Source: Bacteroidota bacterium (GTDB taxonomy: Bacteria; Bacteroidota; Bacteroidia; Cytophagales; Cyclobacteriaceae). From it: DNA of 32,507 nucleotides. The notes beneath the pieces are model-generated. The model saw nothing but the letters and a program-made list of their open reading frames with translations, had not been told where the DNA came from and ran no database searches. Position numbers and translations under genes: made by a program. The stretch lies in the NCBI GenBank assembly GCA_022571715.1, contig JACZXH010000041.1:1-32507 (forward strand), in the 5' to 3' direction. Within the stretch, counting starts at the first letter, position 1. Each line of letters begins with the position of its first letter. Below, piece after piece: positions 1 through 7,985 of the stretch.

Positions 1-62
1 CGGGATATGCCAAAATTCATACACTTGAACAGCACGAAATCATTGAAACCGCCTTTTCATAA
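1..62 (+). CDS. odhA: 2-oxoglutarate dehydrogenase E1 component, C-terminal end (partial)
   Basis: Only the last 19 codons are in the window; they read GYAKIHTLEQHEIIETAFS and end at a TAA. Seen: an open frame from the window edge to that stop, 33 bases before odhB. Known: SucA/OdhA proteins end in a similar short helix closing with an acidic-aliphatic stretch and AF, and odhA normally sits directly upstream of odhB. Inference: this is the E1 subunit, the thiamine-diphosphate enzyme that decarboxylates 2-oxoglutarate and hands the succinyl group to the lipoyl arms of OdhB. The identification depends on position and a short tail, so it is only moderately sure. Confidence 0.7.
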   Translation, partial: GYAKIHTLEQHEIIETAFS

Positions 63-95
63 AAGGGATTAAAGTTATTTATAAATTAGATAAAC

Positions 96-1613
96 ATGGA
101 AATCAGAGTACCTGAAATAGGAGAGTCCATAACGGAAGTAACCTTATCGGCATGGCTGAAAAAAGATGGGGATATGGTGGAGATGGATGAAGAGATTTGT
201 GAGTTGGAATCGGATAAAGCTACCTTTGAGTTACCTGCCGAAGTTGCCGGAAAACTAGTTATTAAAGCAGAAGAAGGAGCTGAGCTGGCCATAGGGGACC
301 TGATCTGTGAGATTCATCCGAGTGCTGTGGCCGAGAAAGCAGCAGACACTGCGCCACCTGCAGAAGTCAATGAAACGCCATCGAATCTCTCGTCGGATTC
401 GTCAAAAAAAACAGGAGAGGTAGTGGAAATGATAGTACCCGAAATTGGTGAATCGATTACCGAGGTATCCATTGCCGCCTGGTTGAAATCCGAAGGAGAT
501 TACGTGGTACTTGATGAAATTATAGCAGAGATAGAATCGGATAAAGCAACTTTTGAGTTACCGGCAGAAGGCAAAGGTATTTTACGGCTCGTTGCCAACG
601 AGGGAGATACGTTGCAAATAGGCGATACCTTATGTAAGATCGAAGTTACAGAAGGTCCGGCGCCTGCTGAAGATTCTGCGGCCGAAAAAACTGCTACTTC
701 TCTAGCAACGGCTGATAAAGCAAACTATGCTAGCGGACATCCATCGCTTGCAGCAGGCAAGATCCTTGATGAAAAAGGGATCGACCCCGGGAAGGTAACT
801 GGTACAGGGGTAGGTGGAAGGATCACAAAAGAGGATGCAATGAAAGCAGAATCTGCTGCAAAACCTAAAGAACTTACACCCGATGTTTCAAAAGTACAGA
901 CCAGGGCCTTCAGCCGAGAAGAACGGAGAGAGAAAATGTCGAGGTTAAGGAAAACAGTAGCCCGCCGTCTGGTTGCGGTAAAAAACGAAACGGCCATGCT
1001 CACTACATTCAACGAAGTGAATATGAAGCCAATTATGGATCTTCGTAAAAAATATAAGGAATCCTTCAAGGAGAAGTACGGCGTCGGCCTTGGGTTCATG
1101 TCATTTTTTATAAAAGCATGCTGCATTGCCCTGAAGGAATGGCCGGCAGTGAATGCCTCCCTTGACGGTGATGACCTTATCTACCATGATTTTGTGGATA
1201 TCTCCATTGCGGTATCTGCACCGAAAGGACTTGTGGTGCCGGTAATTCGTAATGCAGAATCGTTGAATTTCCATGAGATAGAATCAGAAGTGATCCGGCT
1301 TGCAACCAAAGCCCGCGAAAACAAATTGAGTATCCCCGAAATGACCGGGGGTACATTTACCATCACCAACGGAGGTGTGTTTGGCTCCATGCTGTCCACG
1401 CCGATTATTAATGCACCGCAATCTGCCATTCTGGGAATGCATAATATCGTGGAAAGACCGGTGGCTGAAAATGGGGAAGTAACTGTAAAGCCCGTCATGT
1501 TTCTTGCATTGTCGTATGATCACAGAATCATTGATGGCAGAGAATCTGTAAGTTTTCTGGTACGTACAAAGCAGTTGCTCGAAGACCCCGCACGGTTGAT
1601 GTTGGAGATATAA
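96..1613 (+). CDS. odhB: Dihydrolipoyl succinyltransferase (E2 of 2-oxoglutarate dehydrogenase), two lipoyl domains
   Basis: Transfers the succinyl group from E1 to CoA and forms the core of the cytoplasmic 2-oxoglutarate dehydrogenase complex. Domains seen in the 505 residues: lipoyl domain 1 (about 1-75) with [11 protein letters not shown] and lipoyl lysine K41; an Ala/Pro/Ser-rich linker; lipoyl domain 2 (about 111-185) with the same motif and K150; a second linker; an E3-binding domain (about 212-250, ending [15 protein letters not shown]); and the catalytic acyltransferase domain with DHRIIDGRE, giving active-site H476 and D480. Many succinyltransferases have one lipoyl domain and about 400 residues, so the tandem domains explain the extra length. 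It lies 33 bases after odhA and 128 bases before lpd, consistent with one transcription unit. A pyruvate or branched-chain E2 is possible from domains alone, but the odhA-like tail and ITEV-type lipoyl sequence favour OdhB. Confidence 0.93.
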   Translation: MEIRVPEIGESITEVTLSAWLKKDGDMVEMDEEICELESDKATFELPAEVAGKLVIKAEEGAELAIGDLICEIHPSAVAEKAADTAPPAEVNETPSNLSSDSSKKTGEVVEMIVPEIGESITEVSIAAWLKSEGDYVVLDEIIAEIESDKATFELPAEGKGILRLVANEGDTLQIGDTLCKIEVTEGPAPAEDSAAEKTATSLATADKANYASGHPSLAAGKILDEKGIDPGKVTGTGVGGRITKEDAMKAESAAKPKELTPDVSKVQTRAFSREERREKMSRLRKTVARRLVAVKNETAMLTTFNEVNMKPIMDLRKKYKESFKEKYGVGLGFMSFFIKACCIALKEWPAVNASLDGDDLIYHDFVDISIAVSAPKGLVVPVIRNAESLNFHEIESEVIRLATKARENKLSIPEMTGGTFTITNGGVFGSMLSTPIINAPQSAILGMHNIVERPVAENGEVTVKPVMFLALSYDHRIIDGRESVSFLVRTKQLLEDPARLMLEI

Positions 1614-1741
1614 ATAAATGAATAAATCTATTGAATGCAGAACCACAGATAATTGAATTATGTAATTTGAAGTATAAGCAAATTAAATTCAATTTCAAGA
1701 AATAATAATTCAGTATTCGGCATCCATAATTAAAATAGAAT

Positions 1742-3139
1742 ATGAAATACGACGTTACAATAATCGGTTCAGGACCTGGTGGATATGTAGCTGCTATTCG
1801 ATGTGCGCAACTTGGCTTTAAAACGGCAATAGTTGAAAAGTACAGTACACTGGGAGGAACATGTCTTAATGTAGGATGCATCCCTTCAAAAGCGTTGCTC
1901 GATTCTTCGGAGCACTTTCATAATGCCGTGCATACATTTAAGGCACACGGAATTGATATTCAGGTTCCGAAAGTTAACTTCCAGCAAATGATCAAAAGAA
2001 AGGACGAGGTGGTAGATCAATCTACAGGAGGCATAGATTTCCTTATGAAAAAGAATAAAATCGATGTTTTTCACGGCCTTGGATCCTTTTCAGACAGCCA
2101 TAGCATTAAAATTTCATCGGAAGGAACAAACAAAACAATTACTACGGATAAGGTGATTATTGCTACAGGTTCAAAACCTGCAACACTCCCGTTTATAAAA
2201 ATTGACAAGAATAAGATTATCACCAGTACCGAAGCCTTGAATTTAAAGGAAGTACCCAACCATCTGATCGTAATTGGAGGTGGAGCAATTGGTTTGGAAA
2301 TTGGTTCGGTATTTGCCCGCCTTGGGGCTAAGGTTTCCGTAATCGAATTTCTTGACAACCTTATACCTACAATGGATGGCACTCTGGGAAAAGAATTAAA
2401 GAAAGTATTAAAAAAGCTTGGGTTTGACATTTATCTTACTCATAAGGTGACTAATGTACAAGTAAAAGGTACAAAGGTAACTGTGATCGCAGAAACACCC
2501 AAAGGACAAAACGTAGAAATTAAGGGCGATTACTGCCTGGTTTCTGTCGGAAGAAGACCTTACACCGATGGATTAGGTCTTGAAAATGCGGGTGTAAAAG
2601 TTGCCGACAACGCACAAATTGAAGTCAATGATCATCTTCAGACCAATGTGGAACATATTTATGCCATTGGTGATGTGATAAAAGGGGCCATGCTTGCGCA
2701 TAAGGCTGAGGAAGAAGGGATTTTAGTTGCCGAGCAATTAGCCAACCAGAAACCTCATATTAATTACCGGCTTATTCCGGGTGTCGTTTATACCTGGCCG
2801 GAAGTGGCAGGGGTTGGATATACCGAAGAAGAACTGAAAGAATCTGGCAGAGCCTATAAGACAGGCTCATTTCCATTCCGGGCTTCAGGAAGGGCACGTG
2901 CCAGCATGGATATTGACGGCCTGATCAAAGTACTTGCAGATAAAACTACCGATGAAATCCTTGGTGTTCATATGATTGGCCCGAGGGCGGCTGATATGAT
3001 TGCCGAAGCCGTTGTGGCTATGGAATTCCGTGCCTCTGCAGAGGATATTGGGCGAATGTCGCATGCGCATCCTACTTTTACCGAAGCACTGAAAGAAGCC
3101 TGCCTGGCTGCAACAGATAACAGGGCAATACATGTATGA
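1742..3139 (+). CDS. lpd: Dihydrolipoyl dehydrogenase (E3)
   Basis: FAD-dependent enzyme that reoxidises the dihydrolipoyl arms of E2 and passes electrons to NAD+. Seen in the 465 residues: an N-terminal FAD fold (IIGSGPGGYVAAIRCAQLG), the redox-active disulfide in GGTCLNVGCIPSK (C41 and C46), an NAD-binding fold with IVIGGGAIGLEIGSVFARLG (one frame difference in the first residue aside), a second FAD contact ending in AIGDV, and the C-terminal dimer interface with AHPTFTEA, giving the catalytic H443-E448 pair. The length is normal for the family. It follows odhB by 128 AT-rich bases and probably serves the 2-oxoglutarate complex, though E3 is often shared with pyruvate dehydrogenase. The downstream 227 bases, facing the convergent murF-alr gene, show no convincing hairpin terminator. 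Confidence 0.96.
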   Translation: MKYDVTIIGSGPGGYVAAIRCAQLGFKTAIVEKYSTLGGTCLNVGCIPSKALLDSSEHFHNAVHTFKAHGIDIQVPKVNFQQMIKRKDEVVDQSTGGIDFLMKKNKIDVFHGLGSFSDSHSIKISSEGTNKTITTDKVIIATGSKPATLPFIKIDKNKIITSTEALNLKEVPNHLIVIGGGAIGLEIGSVFARLGAKVSVIEFLDNLIPTMDGTLGKELKKVLKKLGFDIYLTHKVTNVQVKGTKVTVIAETPKGQNVEIKGDYCLVSVGRRPYTDGLGLENAGVKVADNAQIEVNDHLQTNVEHIYAIGDVIKGAMLAHKAEEEGILVAEQLANQKPHINYRLIPGVVYTWPEVAGVGYTEEELKESGRAYKTGSFPFRASGRARASMDIDGLIKVLADKTTDEILGVHMIGPRAADMIAEAVVAMEFRASAEDIGRMSHAHPTFTEALKEACLAATDNRAIHV

Positions 3140-3366
3140 AAATCATTCGAAGATACCTGATTTCTCTGTGTATTTAGGTTGAAATCCCTTGTAATTCATT
3201 TGCACAACCCGGGAGTAAACAACGTCCAAAACCTGGATTTATCCTAAGTGGTTGAAGCGCCAAACCGTTAATGTAGATACTGAAAAACCGGATCTCAGCA
3301 ATAAATATTGACGGAATTTTATTTAAAGAATTAAAGAAAAATCTTTGATGCGACGGATAAATCAAA

Positions 3367-5829
3367 TCATGATTCGTACATATACACTCTTTTTACCCGT
3401 TCGCTCACCGAGGTAAATATTTCATAGGGTATGGTATCTGATGCAGTAGCAAATGCCTCAACAGACTGATTGAGTCCAAAAATCTCAACTTCATCTCCTT
3501 CTTTTGCCTTAATACCCGTGACGTCAACCATAATCATGTCCATGCAAACATTGCCTACTGTGGGCCTAAAATGTCCATTTATCCATACACTACCCCGGCC
3601 ATTACCCAGGCGCCTGCTAAAGCCATCGGCATAGCCAATAGCAATGGTTGCAATCGTCGTATTTTTCGTTGTTTTTCCTTTTCTGCCGTATCCCACGGTC
3701 TCCCTTGCGCGTACTTTTCTGATTTGGGAGATTACGGATTTTAATCTGCTCACCGGCTTCAGTTCACGACTGATTTTACCGGAAGGATCGTACCCATACA
3801 ACCCGATTCCCAGCCTCACCATTTCAAACTGCTCATTCGGATAGTTTAAGATTCCGGATGAGTTTAACAAATGACGTGCCGGTTGTATGCGTAGCCTGTT
3901 AATTATCAGGTCTGAAGATGTTTTGAATCGGTTTATCTGCAGCTGTGTGAATGTATTGTGTTTGGTCTCATCCGCAGCAGCCAGGTGTGAAAAAATACCG
4001 GCAACTTCAATATTTTTGTTTGCATCCAATATCTCGAGAATTTGCTCCAATTCATCCTGTTCAATACCCAGGCGGTGCATACCCGTATCCAGCTTTAAGT
4101 GTATTTTAATTTTTTTATCATATTGCCGCGTAAACTCATCCAGTTCGCTTAAAATTCCCAGGCTGAATACCTCCGGCTCAAGGTTATTTGCAGCCATTTT
4201 ATCGAAACTGTCCGGAGCAGGATTCATAACCATTACTGGTATGCTGATGCCATTTGATCGTAATGCAATGCCTTCATCGGCATACGCTACACCAAAATAA
4301 TCTACTTTATGAAACTGAAGCAAATGCGCAATTTCATAATTGCCGCTTCCATAACCAAATGCTTTCACCATAGCCATCACCATTGTGCCGGGATTCAGCC
4401 TTTTCCTATAACAGTTGAGGTTATGGACCATGTTTGAAATATTAATTTCAAGAGTAGTATGGTGTATTTTATCGGTCAGCGCATTAACAATATTTTCCAT
4501 TTTAAAAGCTCTTGCACCTTTTACGAGTATTAATTGGTCGTGGAAATTAAAACGATCAATTACTTTTAAAAAAGCATGGGCATCGCGGTAAAACACCGAG
4601 CCATCCGGGTAGAACTCCTTGTTCAACGATATATTCCGACCGATTCCAATGACTTTTGATATTCCATGCTTCCGGGCCATATCGGCCAGCTCCCGATACA
4701 ATGTTTTTTCAGGTAAACCGGATTGGAGTATATCCGAAACAATCAGGATGGCTTCGGGTTTCTGCCGCTGGCGATTCATGAAATCCAGCGCTATTTCCAG
4801 CCCGTCGAGGTCATTATTATACGTATCATCAATAAGGTAACATCCCTTAACGCCCTTTTTCAACTCCATCCGCATTTTAATTGCACTGAGCAGCCCGATA
4901 CCCTCCTGGATTTTCGGTTTTTCGTACCCCATGTGCAGTAGAACAATGATGCAATGAACCAGGTTTTCGAAAGACGCCGGATCAGTAAGCAATGTGTTAA
5001 ATAGAAACTTCTTCTTATGGAAATATATATGTAATTTACCTTTGTTCAGTTTTACTTCAACCGTTGCTTTTTTCTTGTCAGACCAATCAAGCAGCAACTG
5101 ATCCTTTTTTACTTTTTTGTGAATAATATCATTTAATACCGGGTAGTCTGAACGGTATATAATCACCGGACAATTTTGGAAGAGTCGGAATTTCTCTGCC
5201 ACTTTTTGGATTCTGCCGGAAAATCCGGAATCATGAGCTGTCCCAATATTAGTGAATATACCTAAAGAAGGACGTATGACCGGTTCCAGCTTTTGCATTT
5301 CGCCGGGTTGTGAAATGCCGGCTTCAAATACACCAAAATCGTGGCTGCTGTTTATCCGCCACACCGAAAGCGGTACCCCCACCTGTGAGTTATAACTGCC
5401 CGGATTTTTCACTACATGATAGTTACCTGAAAGTAATGACGAGAGCCACTCCTTCACCACCGTTTTACCATTGCTCCCTGTTATCCCGATAACCGGCAGA
5501 CTATACTTGTTCCGATGGTGGCTTACAATTTTCTGTAACGCATGCACCGTATTATCAACAAGGATTACATTACATTCTGCCTCTGGCAAGCACGAAATAG
5601 CAGATGCTTTTTCGATAATAAATTGTCTGATTCCAGATTGAAATACCTCATGAATATAGGTATGACCATCCTGCTGATCACCTGAAATGGCGAAAAAAAG
5701 TCCGTTTTCCGCAGGAGATTCCAGTGAAATCTTTCTACTATCCAGCAACAGGGCATTTATAGGCAGGTTTGCTGTTCTGCTTACACACTTACCATCCGTA
5801 ATTTGTTCGAGATCGTCAAAGAATAACAT
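3367..5829 (-). CDS. Bifunctional MurF-like ligase / alanine racemase fusion
   Basis: A two-enzyme fusion known from Bacteroidota. Residues 1-450 are MurF-like (D-alanyl-D-alanine-adding ligase): P-loop GITGSNGKT at 115-123, YNSQVGVPLSVW at 146-157, NIGTAHD at 194-200 and DDTYNNDLDGL at 334-344, which deviates from the YNANP consensus of stand-alone MurF. Residues 455-820 are a PLP alanine racemase: VKAFGYGSG with the PLP lysine K489, HLKLDTGMHRLG, RLGIGLYGYDP, the catalytic tyrosine Y714 in VGYGRKG, and the C-terminal beta domain with AIGYADGFSRRLGNGRGS. It makes D-alanine and, if the ligase half is active, attaches D-Ala-D-Ala to the UDP-muramoyl tripeptide. It is the last gene of a tight minus-strand operon, 6 bases after the GNAT gene. 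Because Bacteroidota usually keep another murF in the cell-wall cluster, the ligase half may be redundant or altered; the racemase half looks fully equipped. Confidence 0.93.
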   Translation of the reverse strand: MLFFDDLEQITDGKCVSRTANLPINALLLDSRKISLESPAENGLFFAISGDQQDGHTYIHEVFQSGIRQFIIEKASAISCLPEAECNVILVDNTVHALQKIVSHHRNKYSLPVIGITGSNGKTVVKEWLSSLLSGNYHVVKNPGSYNSQVGVPLSVWRINSSHDFGVFEAGISQPGEMQKLEPVIRPSLGIFTNIGTAHDSGFSGRIQKVAEKFRLFQNCPVIIYRSDYPVLNDIIHKKVKKDQLLLDWSDKKKATVEVKLNKGKLHIYFHKKKFLFNTLLTDPASFENLVHCIIVLLHMGYEKPKIQEGIGLLSAIKMRMELKKGVKGCYLIDDTYNNDLDGLEIALDFMNRQRQKPEAILIVSDILQSGLPEKTLYRELADMARKHGISKVIGIGRNISLNKEFYPDGSVFYRDAHAFLKVIDRFNFHDQLILVKGARAFKMENIVNALTDKIHHTTLEINISNMVHNLNCYRKRLNPGTMVMAMVKAFGYGSGNYEIAHLLQFHKVDYFGVAYADEGIALRSNGISIPVMVMNPAPDSFDKMAANNLEPEVFSLGILSELDEFTRQYDKKIKIHLKLDTGMHRLGIEQDELEQILEILDANKNIEVAGIFSHLAAADETKHNTFTQLQINRFKTSSDLIINRLRIQPARHLLNSSGILNYPNEQFEMVRLGIGLYGYDPSGKISRELKPVSRLKSVISQIRKVRARETVGYGRKGKTTKNTTIATIAIGYADGFSRRLGNGRGSVWINGHFRPTVGNVCMDMIMVDVTGIKAKEGDEVEIFGLNQSVEAFATASDTIPYEIFTSVSERVKRVYMYES

Positions 5830-5835
5830 GAGGTA

Positions 5836-6687
5836 TCAGATAATAAGCCTCATTTCATATTGGTCAAACTGATTTACAAAACCAATATTAAGAAGAAATA
5901 TCAGCATTGATTCAGATTTACAGTCAACATTAATAATGGTCAACAACTTTGTATCACTATGATGATATATGTGTAGCATTAATGCCTTACCTATGCCACG
6001 GTTTCTGAAAGATTTTTCTACAGCTATCTGACATATTCGTCCTGTAGCAGGTTGGTAAATTGCATATCCGGCCGGTTGGCTATTAAAGAATGCTTCAAGT
6101 ATGGTTTCATTTTTAATGTTTCTATTAATCATTTCAAGGCTGTCAAGATAGGAAGGAATATAATCAAGATATTTTATAATCCGGTCCCAGTCCGGGTTGG
6201 TGATTTGCTGAATCATAATATCAGTGCTCACCTCTCCAACCGTAAAGTTCAGGGGGTTCAACTTAAAACATTTGTAGTCCCTGGTTTTAACAAATCCGAT
6301 TTTTTTGTACACTTTAATTGCCGCATGGTTATTTACCAATACTTCAAGAATACATTGCTGAAATTCGTTTTCCGTAAACATGGGCAGCAGATATTTAAAC
6401 ATCTTTTGGACCAAACCATTACCCCTGAATTCAGGTATTACTCCCGTACCTCCGTTGTATGCTGTCCTTTTTCCCTCATATTGGCTGCTGCTGGTAAAAA
6501 TAAAGCCCACCAGTGTTTCCGAATAAAAGGCGCCTGCAGAAAAAGGGAAATTTATGTCAAGATTATCAACAAACTTCTTTCTGAAATGTTCTCTGGAAAG
6601 TTTAAAATGAATAGGATAATCAGAAAATGCATATTTGAATGCCGCGTACATGGTATCCAGGTCTTCCAACCCAAGCGATCTGATCAT
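5836..6687 (-). CDS. GNAT-family N-acetyltransferase with two GNAT domains
   Basis: Likely a cytoplasmic acetyl-CoA-dependent acyltransferase of unknown substrate. From the ATG at 6687 the protein has 283 residues. The first GNAT domain carries the acetyl-CoA loop VIPEFRGNGL (83-92) and the following NNHAAIKVYKKIGF helix. The second shows VEKSFRNRGIGKALM (from 223) and ends with LLNIGFVNQFDQYEM. A longer frame opens at a TTG (6711) only two bases after the csaA stop. I prefer the ATG because MIRSLGLEDLDTMYAAF is a typical GNAT opening and gives a clean first strand. It sits between the csaA-like gene and murF-alr with gaps of 26 and 6 bases, so all three are probably co-transcribed. A role in amino-acid or cell-wall precursor acetylation would be a guess. 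Confidence 0.85.
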   Translation of the reverse strand: MIRSLGLEDLDTMYAAFKYAFSDYPIHFKLSREHFRKKFVDNLDINFPFSAGAFYSETLVGFIFTSSSQYEGKRTAYNGGTGVIPEFRGNGLVQKMFKYLLPMFTENEFQQCILEVLVNNHAAIKVYKKIGFVKTRDYKCFKLNPLNFTVGEVSTDIMIQQITNPDWDRIIKYLDYIPSYLDSLEMINRNIKNETILEAFFNSQPAGYAIYQPATGRICQIAVEKSFRNRGIGKALMLHIYHHSDTKLLTIINVDCKSESMLIFLLNIGFVNQFDQYEMRLII

Positions 6688-6713
6688 AAATGCTTGTGTT
6701 ACAGCTATCAAGA

Positions 6714-7052
6714 TTAAAATAATTTAGCGTTAGTAGAACCCGCTTTGCCTGTGGCTACAATAACTACATTTCTATCAGCATCAGGAAACCCGGTTACCAG
6801 AATTTCAGAAACAGACGGGCCGATTTGTTTTAGCGTGAAATTCGCCATGCAAATATCTTGTTTGCCTATTAATTCTTCAGGCCGGTACAATGCTGTAACT
6901 TGCGTACCCGACTTTTTAATGCCCAATTTATATCCACAATTGACCCATAACCTGTTTACAGGATTTATTGCTTCGTGAATTTTTCCCGCTTTAATGATTT
7001 TGTCCGCACCCAGATCAGTCTTTTCAAATTCTTTCCATGTGATAAACGACAT
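6714..7052 (-). CDS. csaA: CsaA-like tRNA-binding domain protein
   Basis: A 112-residue single-domain protein of the EMAP-II/CsaA OB-fold family. Seen: the opening TWKEFEKTDLGADKIIKAGK and the highly characteristic later part, IKKSGTQVTALYRPEELIGK followed by VNF-like ANFTLKQIGPSVSEILVTGF. Known: CsaA of Bacillus is a small homodimer that binds tRNA in the cytoplasm and has been described as a secretion-related chaperone; homologous domains occur at the end of MetRS and PheRS beta chains. The length fits the stand-alone form, so this is not a synthetase fragment. It is the first gene of the minus-strand unit csaA / GNAT / murF-alr. No clear Shine-Dalgarno or TAnnTTTG box stands directly upstream. 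Confidence 0.88.
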   Translation of the reverse strand: MSFITWKEFEKTDLGADKIIKAGKIHEAINPVNRLWVNCGYKLGIKKSGTQVTALYRPEELIGKQDICMANFTLKQIGPSVSEILVTGFPDADRNVVIVATGKAGSTNAKLF

Positions 7053-7161
7053 ATGCTTTTTTAAATAAATGTTCGGTTATTCCCTAAATCAGCATATAAA
7101 ATTTTTATCGAGTTGCTTTTTCTTATTTATATGAATGTAACCTTTTTATCCGGAATTTCGT

Positions 7162-7169
7162 TAAATTTG
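7162..7169 (+). promoter_or_regulatory. Bacteroidota-type -7 box
   Basis: TAAATTTG matches the TAnnTTTG consensus exactly and ends 19 bases before the TTG start of the small secreted protein at 7189, implying a leader of about 14 bases. No good TTTG -33 element is visible at the expected distance, so this rests on the -7 box and its position. Confidence 0.4.
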
Positions 7170-7188
7170 ACAACCTTAACGAAAAATA

Positions 7189-7560
7189 TTGGCACGCTTT
7201 AAATCAGGCATAATTTTCTGTCTAACTCTTTTTGCAATATTTATTGTAGCAGGTCGCGCTGTTGCCATCACCGATCAAGATCAAGATGGTCCATCAACAC
7301 CCAGTCAGGAAGACAACCGTACGTTCAGCAAATCTTTTTTATCTGGTGATTCTTTAGATATTCCTAAAAATGAAGTAGAACAGCCTGCATTTCGAAATGA
7401 AGAAAAGGAAGCCAGCACTTTGAATGAAAGTAAGCCAGATTTCAACAGAGAATCTGATTTTTATGACGACGAAGATGAAAATTCGGAGTCTTTTATATCA
7501 TTTAATTTCCTCTACTACCTGATTGAAAAATTCAAGTTTACGAACGCTCTGGAGTATTAA
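7189..7560 (+). CDS. Small acidic secreted protein of unknown function
   Basis: I do not recognise a family. The 123-residue frame begins with a TTG; there is no in-frame ATG near the start. Residues 1-27 look like a signal peptide: a short basic start (MARFKSG), the hydrophobic run IIFCLTLFAIFIVAG, and a likely cleavage site after AVA. The mature part is low in complexity and rich in D, E, S and N, including an acidic patch DFYDDEDENSESF, and closes with an aromatic, more hydrophobic segment (FLYYLIEKFKFTNALEY). It probably sits in the periplasm or outside the cell. It stands alone, divergent from the csaA operon, with a -7 box just upstream. The signal peptide plus promoter argue for a real gene; the TTG start and lack of homology keep confidence moderate. 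Confidence 0.5.
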   Translation: MARFKSGIIFCLTLFAIFIVAGRAVAITDQDQDGPSTPSQEDNRTFSKSFLSGDSLDIPKNEVEQPAFRNEEKEASTLNESKPDFNRESDFYDDEDENSESFISFNFLYYLIEKFKFTNALEY

Positions 7561-7943
7561 TTCCTGTAGTCTGTTTCCGTACTGGAAAAGTCGTAATGAT
7601 TTGAAAGCATAGCATAAAACCTTTAAGGATTCCCAACTTGTACCTATTTTGTTTTTTATTCATACAAGGGGTTTTTATGGTTGATTAAGTTGGCAAACGC
7701 ACCCTCCTAACCTCCTATTAAAGGAGGGACCACCGCGCAACCTCATATTTTACATTTAATTTAATTAATATGCATCTTACTTAACTGTGAGGTGGCTTCT
7801 ATTTTTGAAAAGTCATGCAATGGCAAGGAGAACGTGAGGTGAGTATAGGATTTCACTGCACGCCGCTACAGACACAAATCTTCTGAATAACCACGAATGT
7901 TACTAATTTTTACGAGTCACATATGTTCCTGAAGTAAAATCTG
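7561..7943. other. Intergenic region without a gene
   Basis: This is the main part of the longest gene-free stretch (425 bases to the uvrA ATG). It contains a GC-rich palindromic element at 7702-7728, listed separately. Otherwise I see no coding frame, RNA gene or recognisable regulatory motif until the -7 box of uvrA. A loose T-rich run (about 7650-7680) is not preceded by a stem, so I do not call a terminator. Confidence 0.6.
7702..7728. repeat. REP-like palindromic element with two alternative stems
   Basis: Within AT-rich intergenic DNA, two direct copies of CCTCCTA are followed by AGGAGGG. The right arm AGGAGG (7722-7727) can pair with CCTCCT at 7711-7716, a perfect 6-bp stem with a 5-base loop, or, extended to AGGAGGG (7722-7728), with CCCTCCT at 7702-7708, a 7-bp stem with a 13-base loop. 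Short intergenic elements of this kind (CCT-rich arm, A/T loop, AGG-rich arm) recur in many Bacteroidota genomes. Only one copy is present here, so calling it dispersed is inference. Confidence 0.5.
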
Positions 7944-7951
7944 TAATTTTG
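7944..7951 (+). promoter_or_regulatory. -7 box of the uvrA promoter
   Basis: TAATTTTG fits TAnnTTTG exactly. A transcript would begin near 7955-7958, giving a leader of about 30 bases to the ATG at 7986. The box almost touches the in-frame TTG at 7956, which argues that this TTG is not the start codon. The -33 element is weak. Confidence 0.5.
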
Positions 7952-7985
7952 CGATTTGTATCAGGCCCTTACTGTTGGGAAACGA

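Noticed and set aside
3174-3365. A 63-codon minus-strand open frame between lpd and murF-alr
   Set aside because: No homology that I recognise and no initiation signals; the composition is that of intergenic DNA.
6052-6717. A 221-codon frame on the plus strand opposite the GNAT gene
   Set aside because: The minus-strand frame carries clear GNAT motifs; the opposite frame shows no domain and is a shadow.
7650-7728. Intrinsic terminator of the small secreted protein gene at the GC hairpin
   Set aside because: The hairpin is about 140 bases past the stop and is followed by mixed sequence and not by a T-run.
7956-7985. Longer uvrA start at TTG 7956
   Set aside because: The TTG coincides with the predicted transcription start after the TAATTTTG box, and the added ten residues are not family-like.
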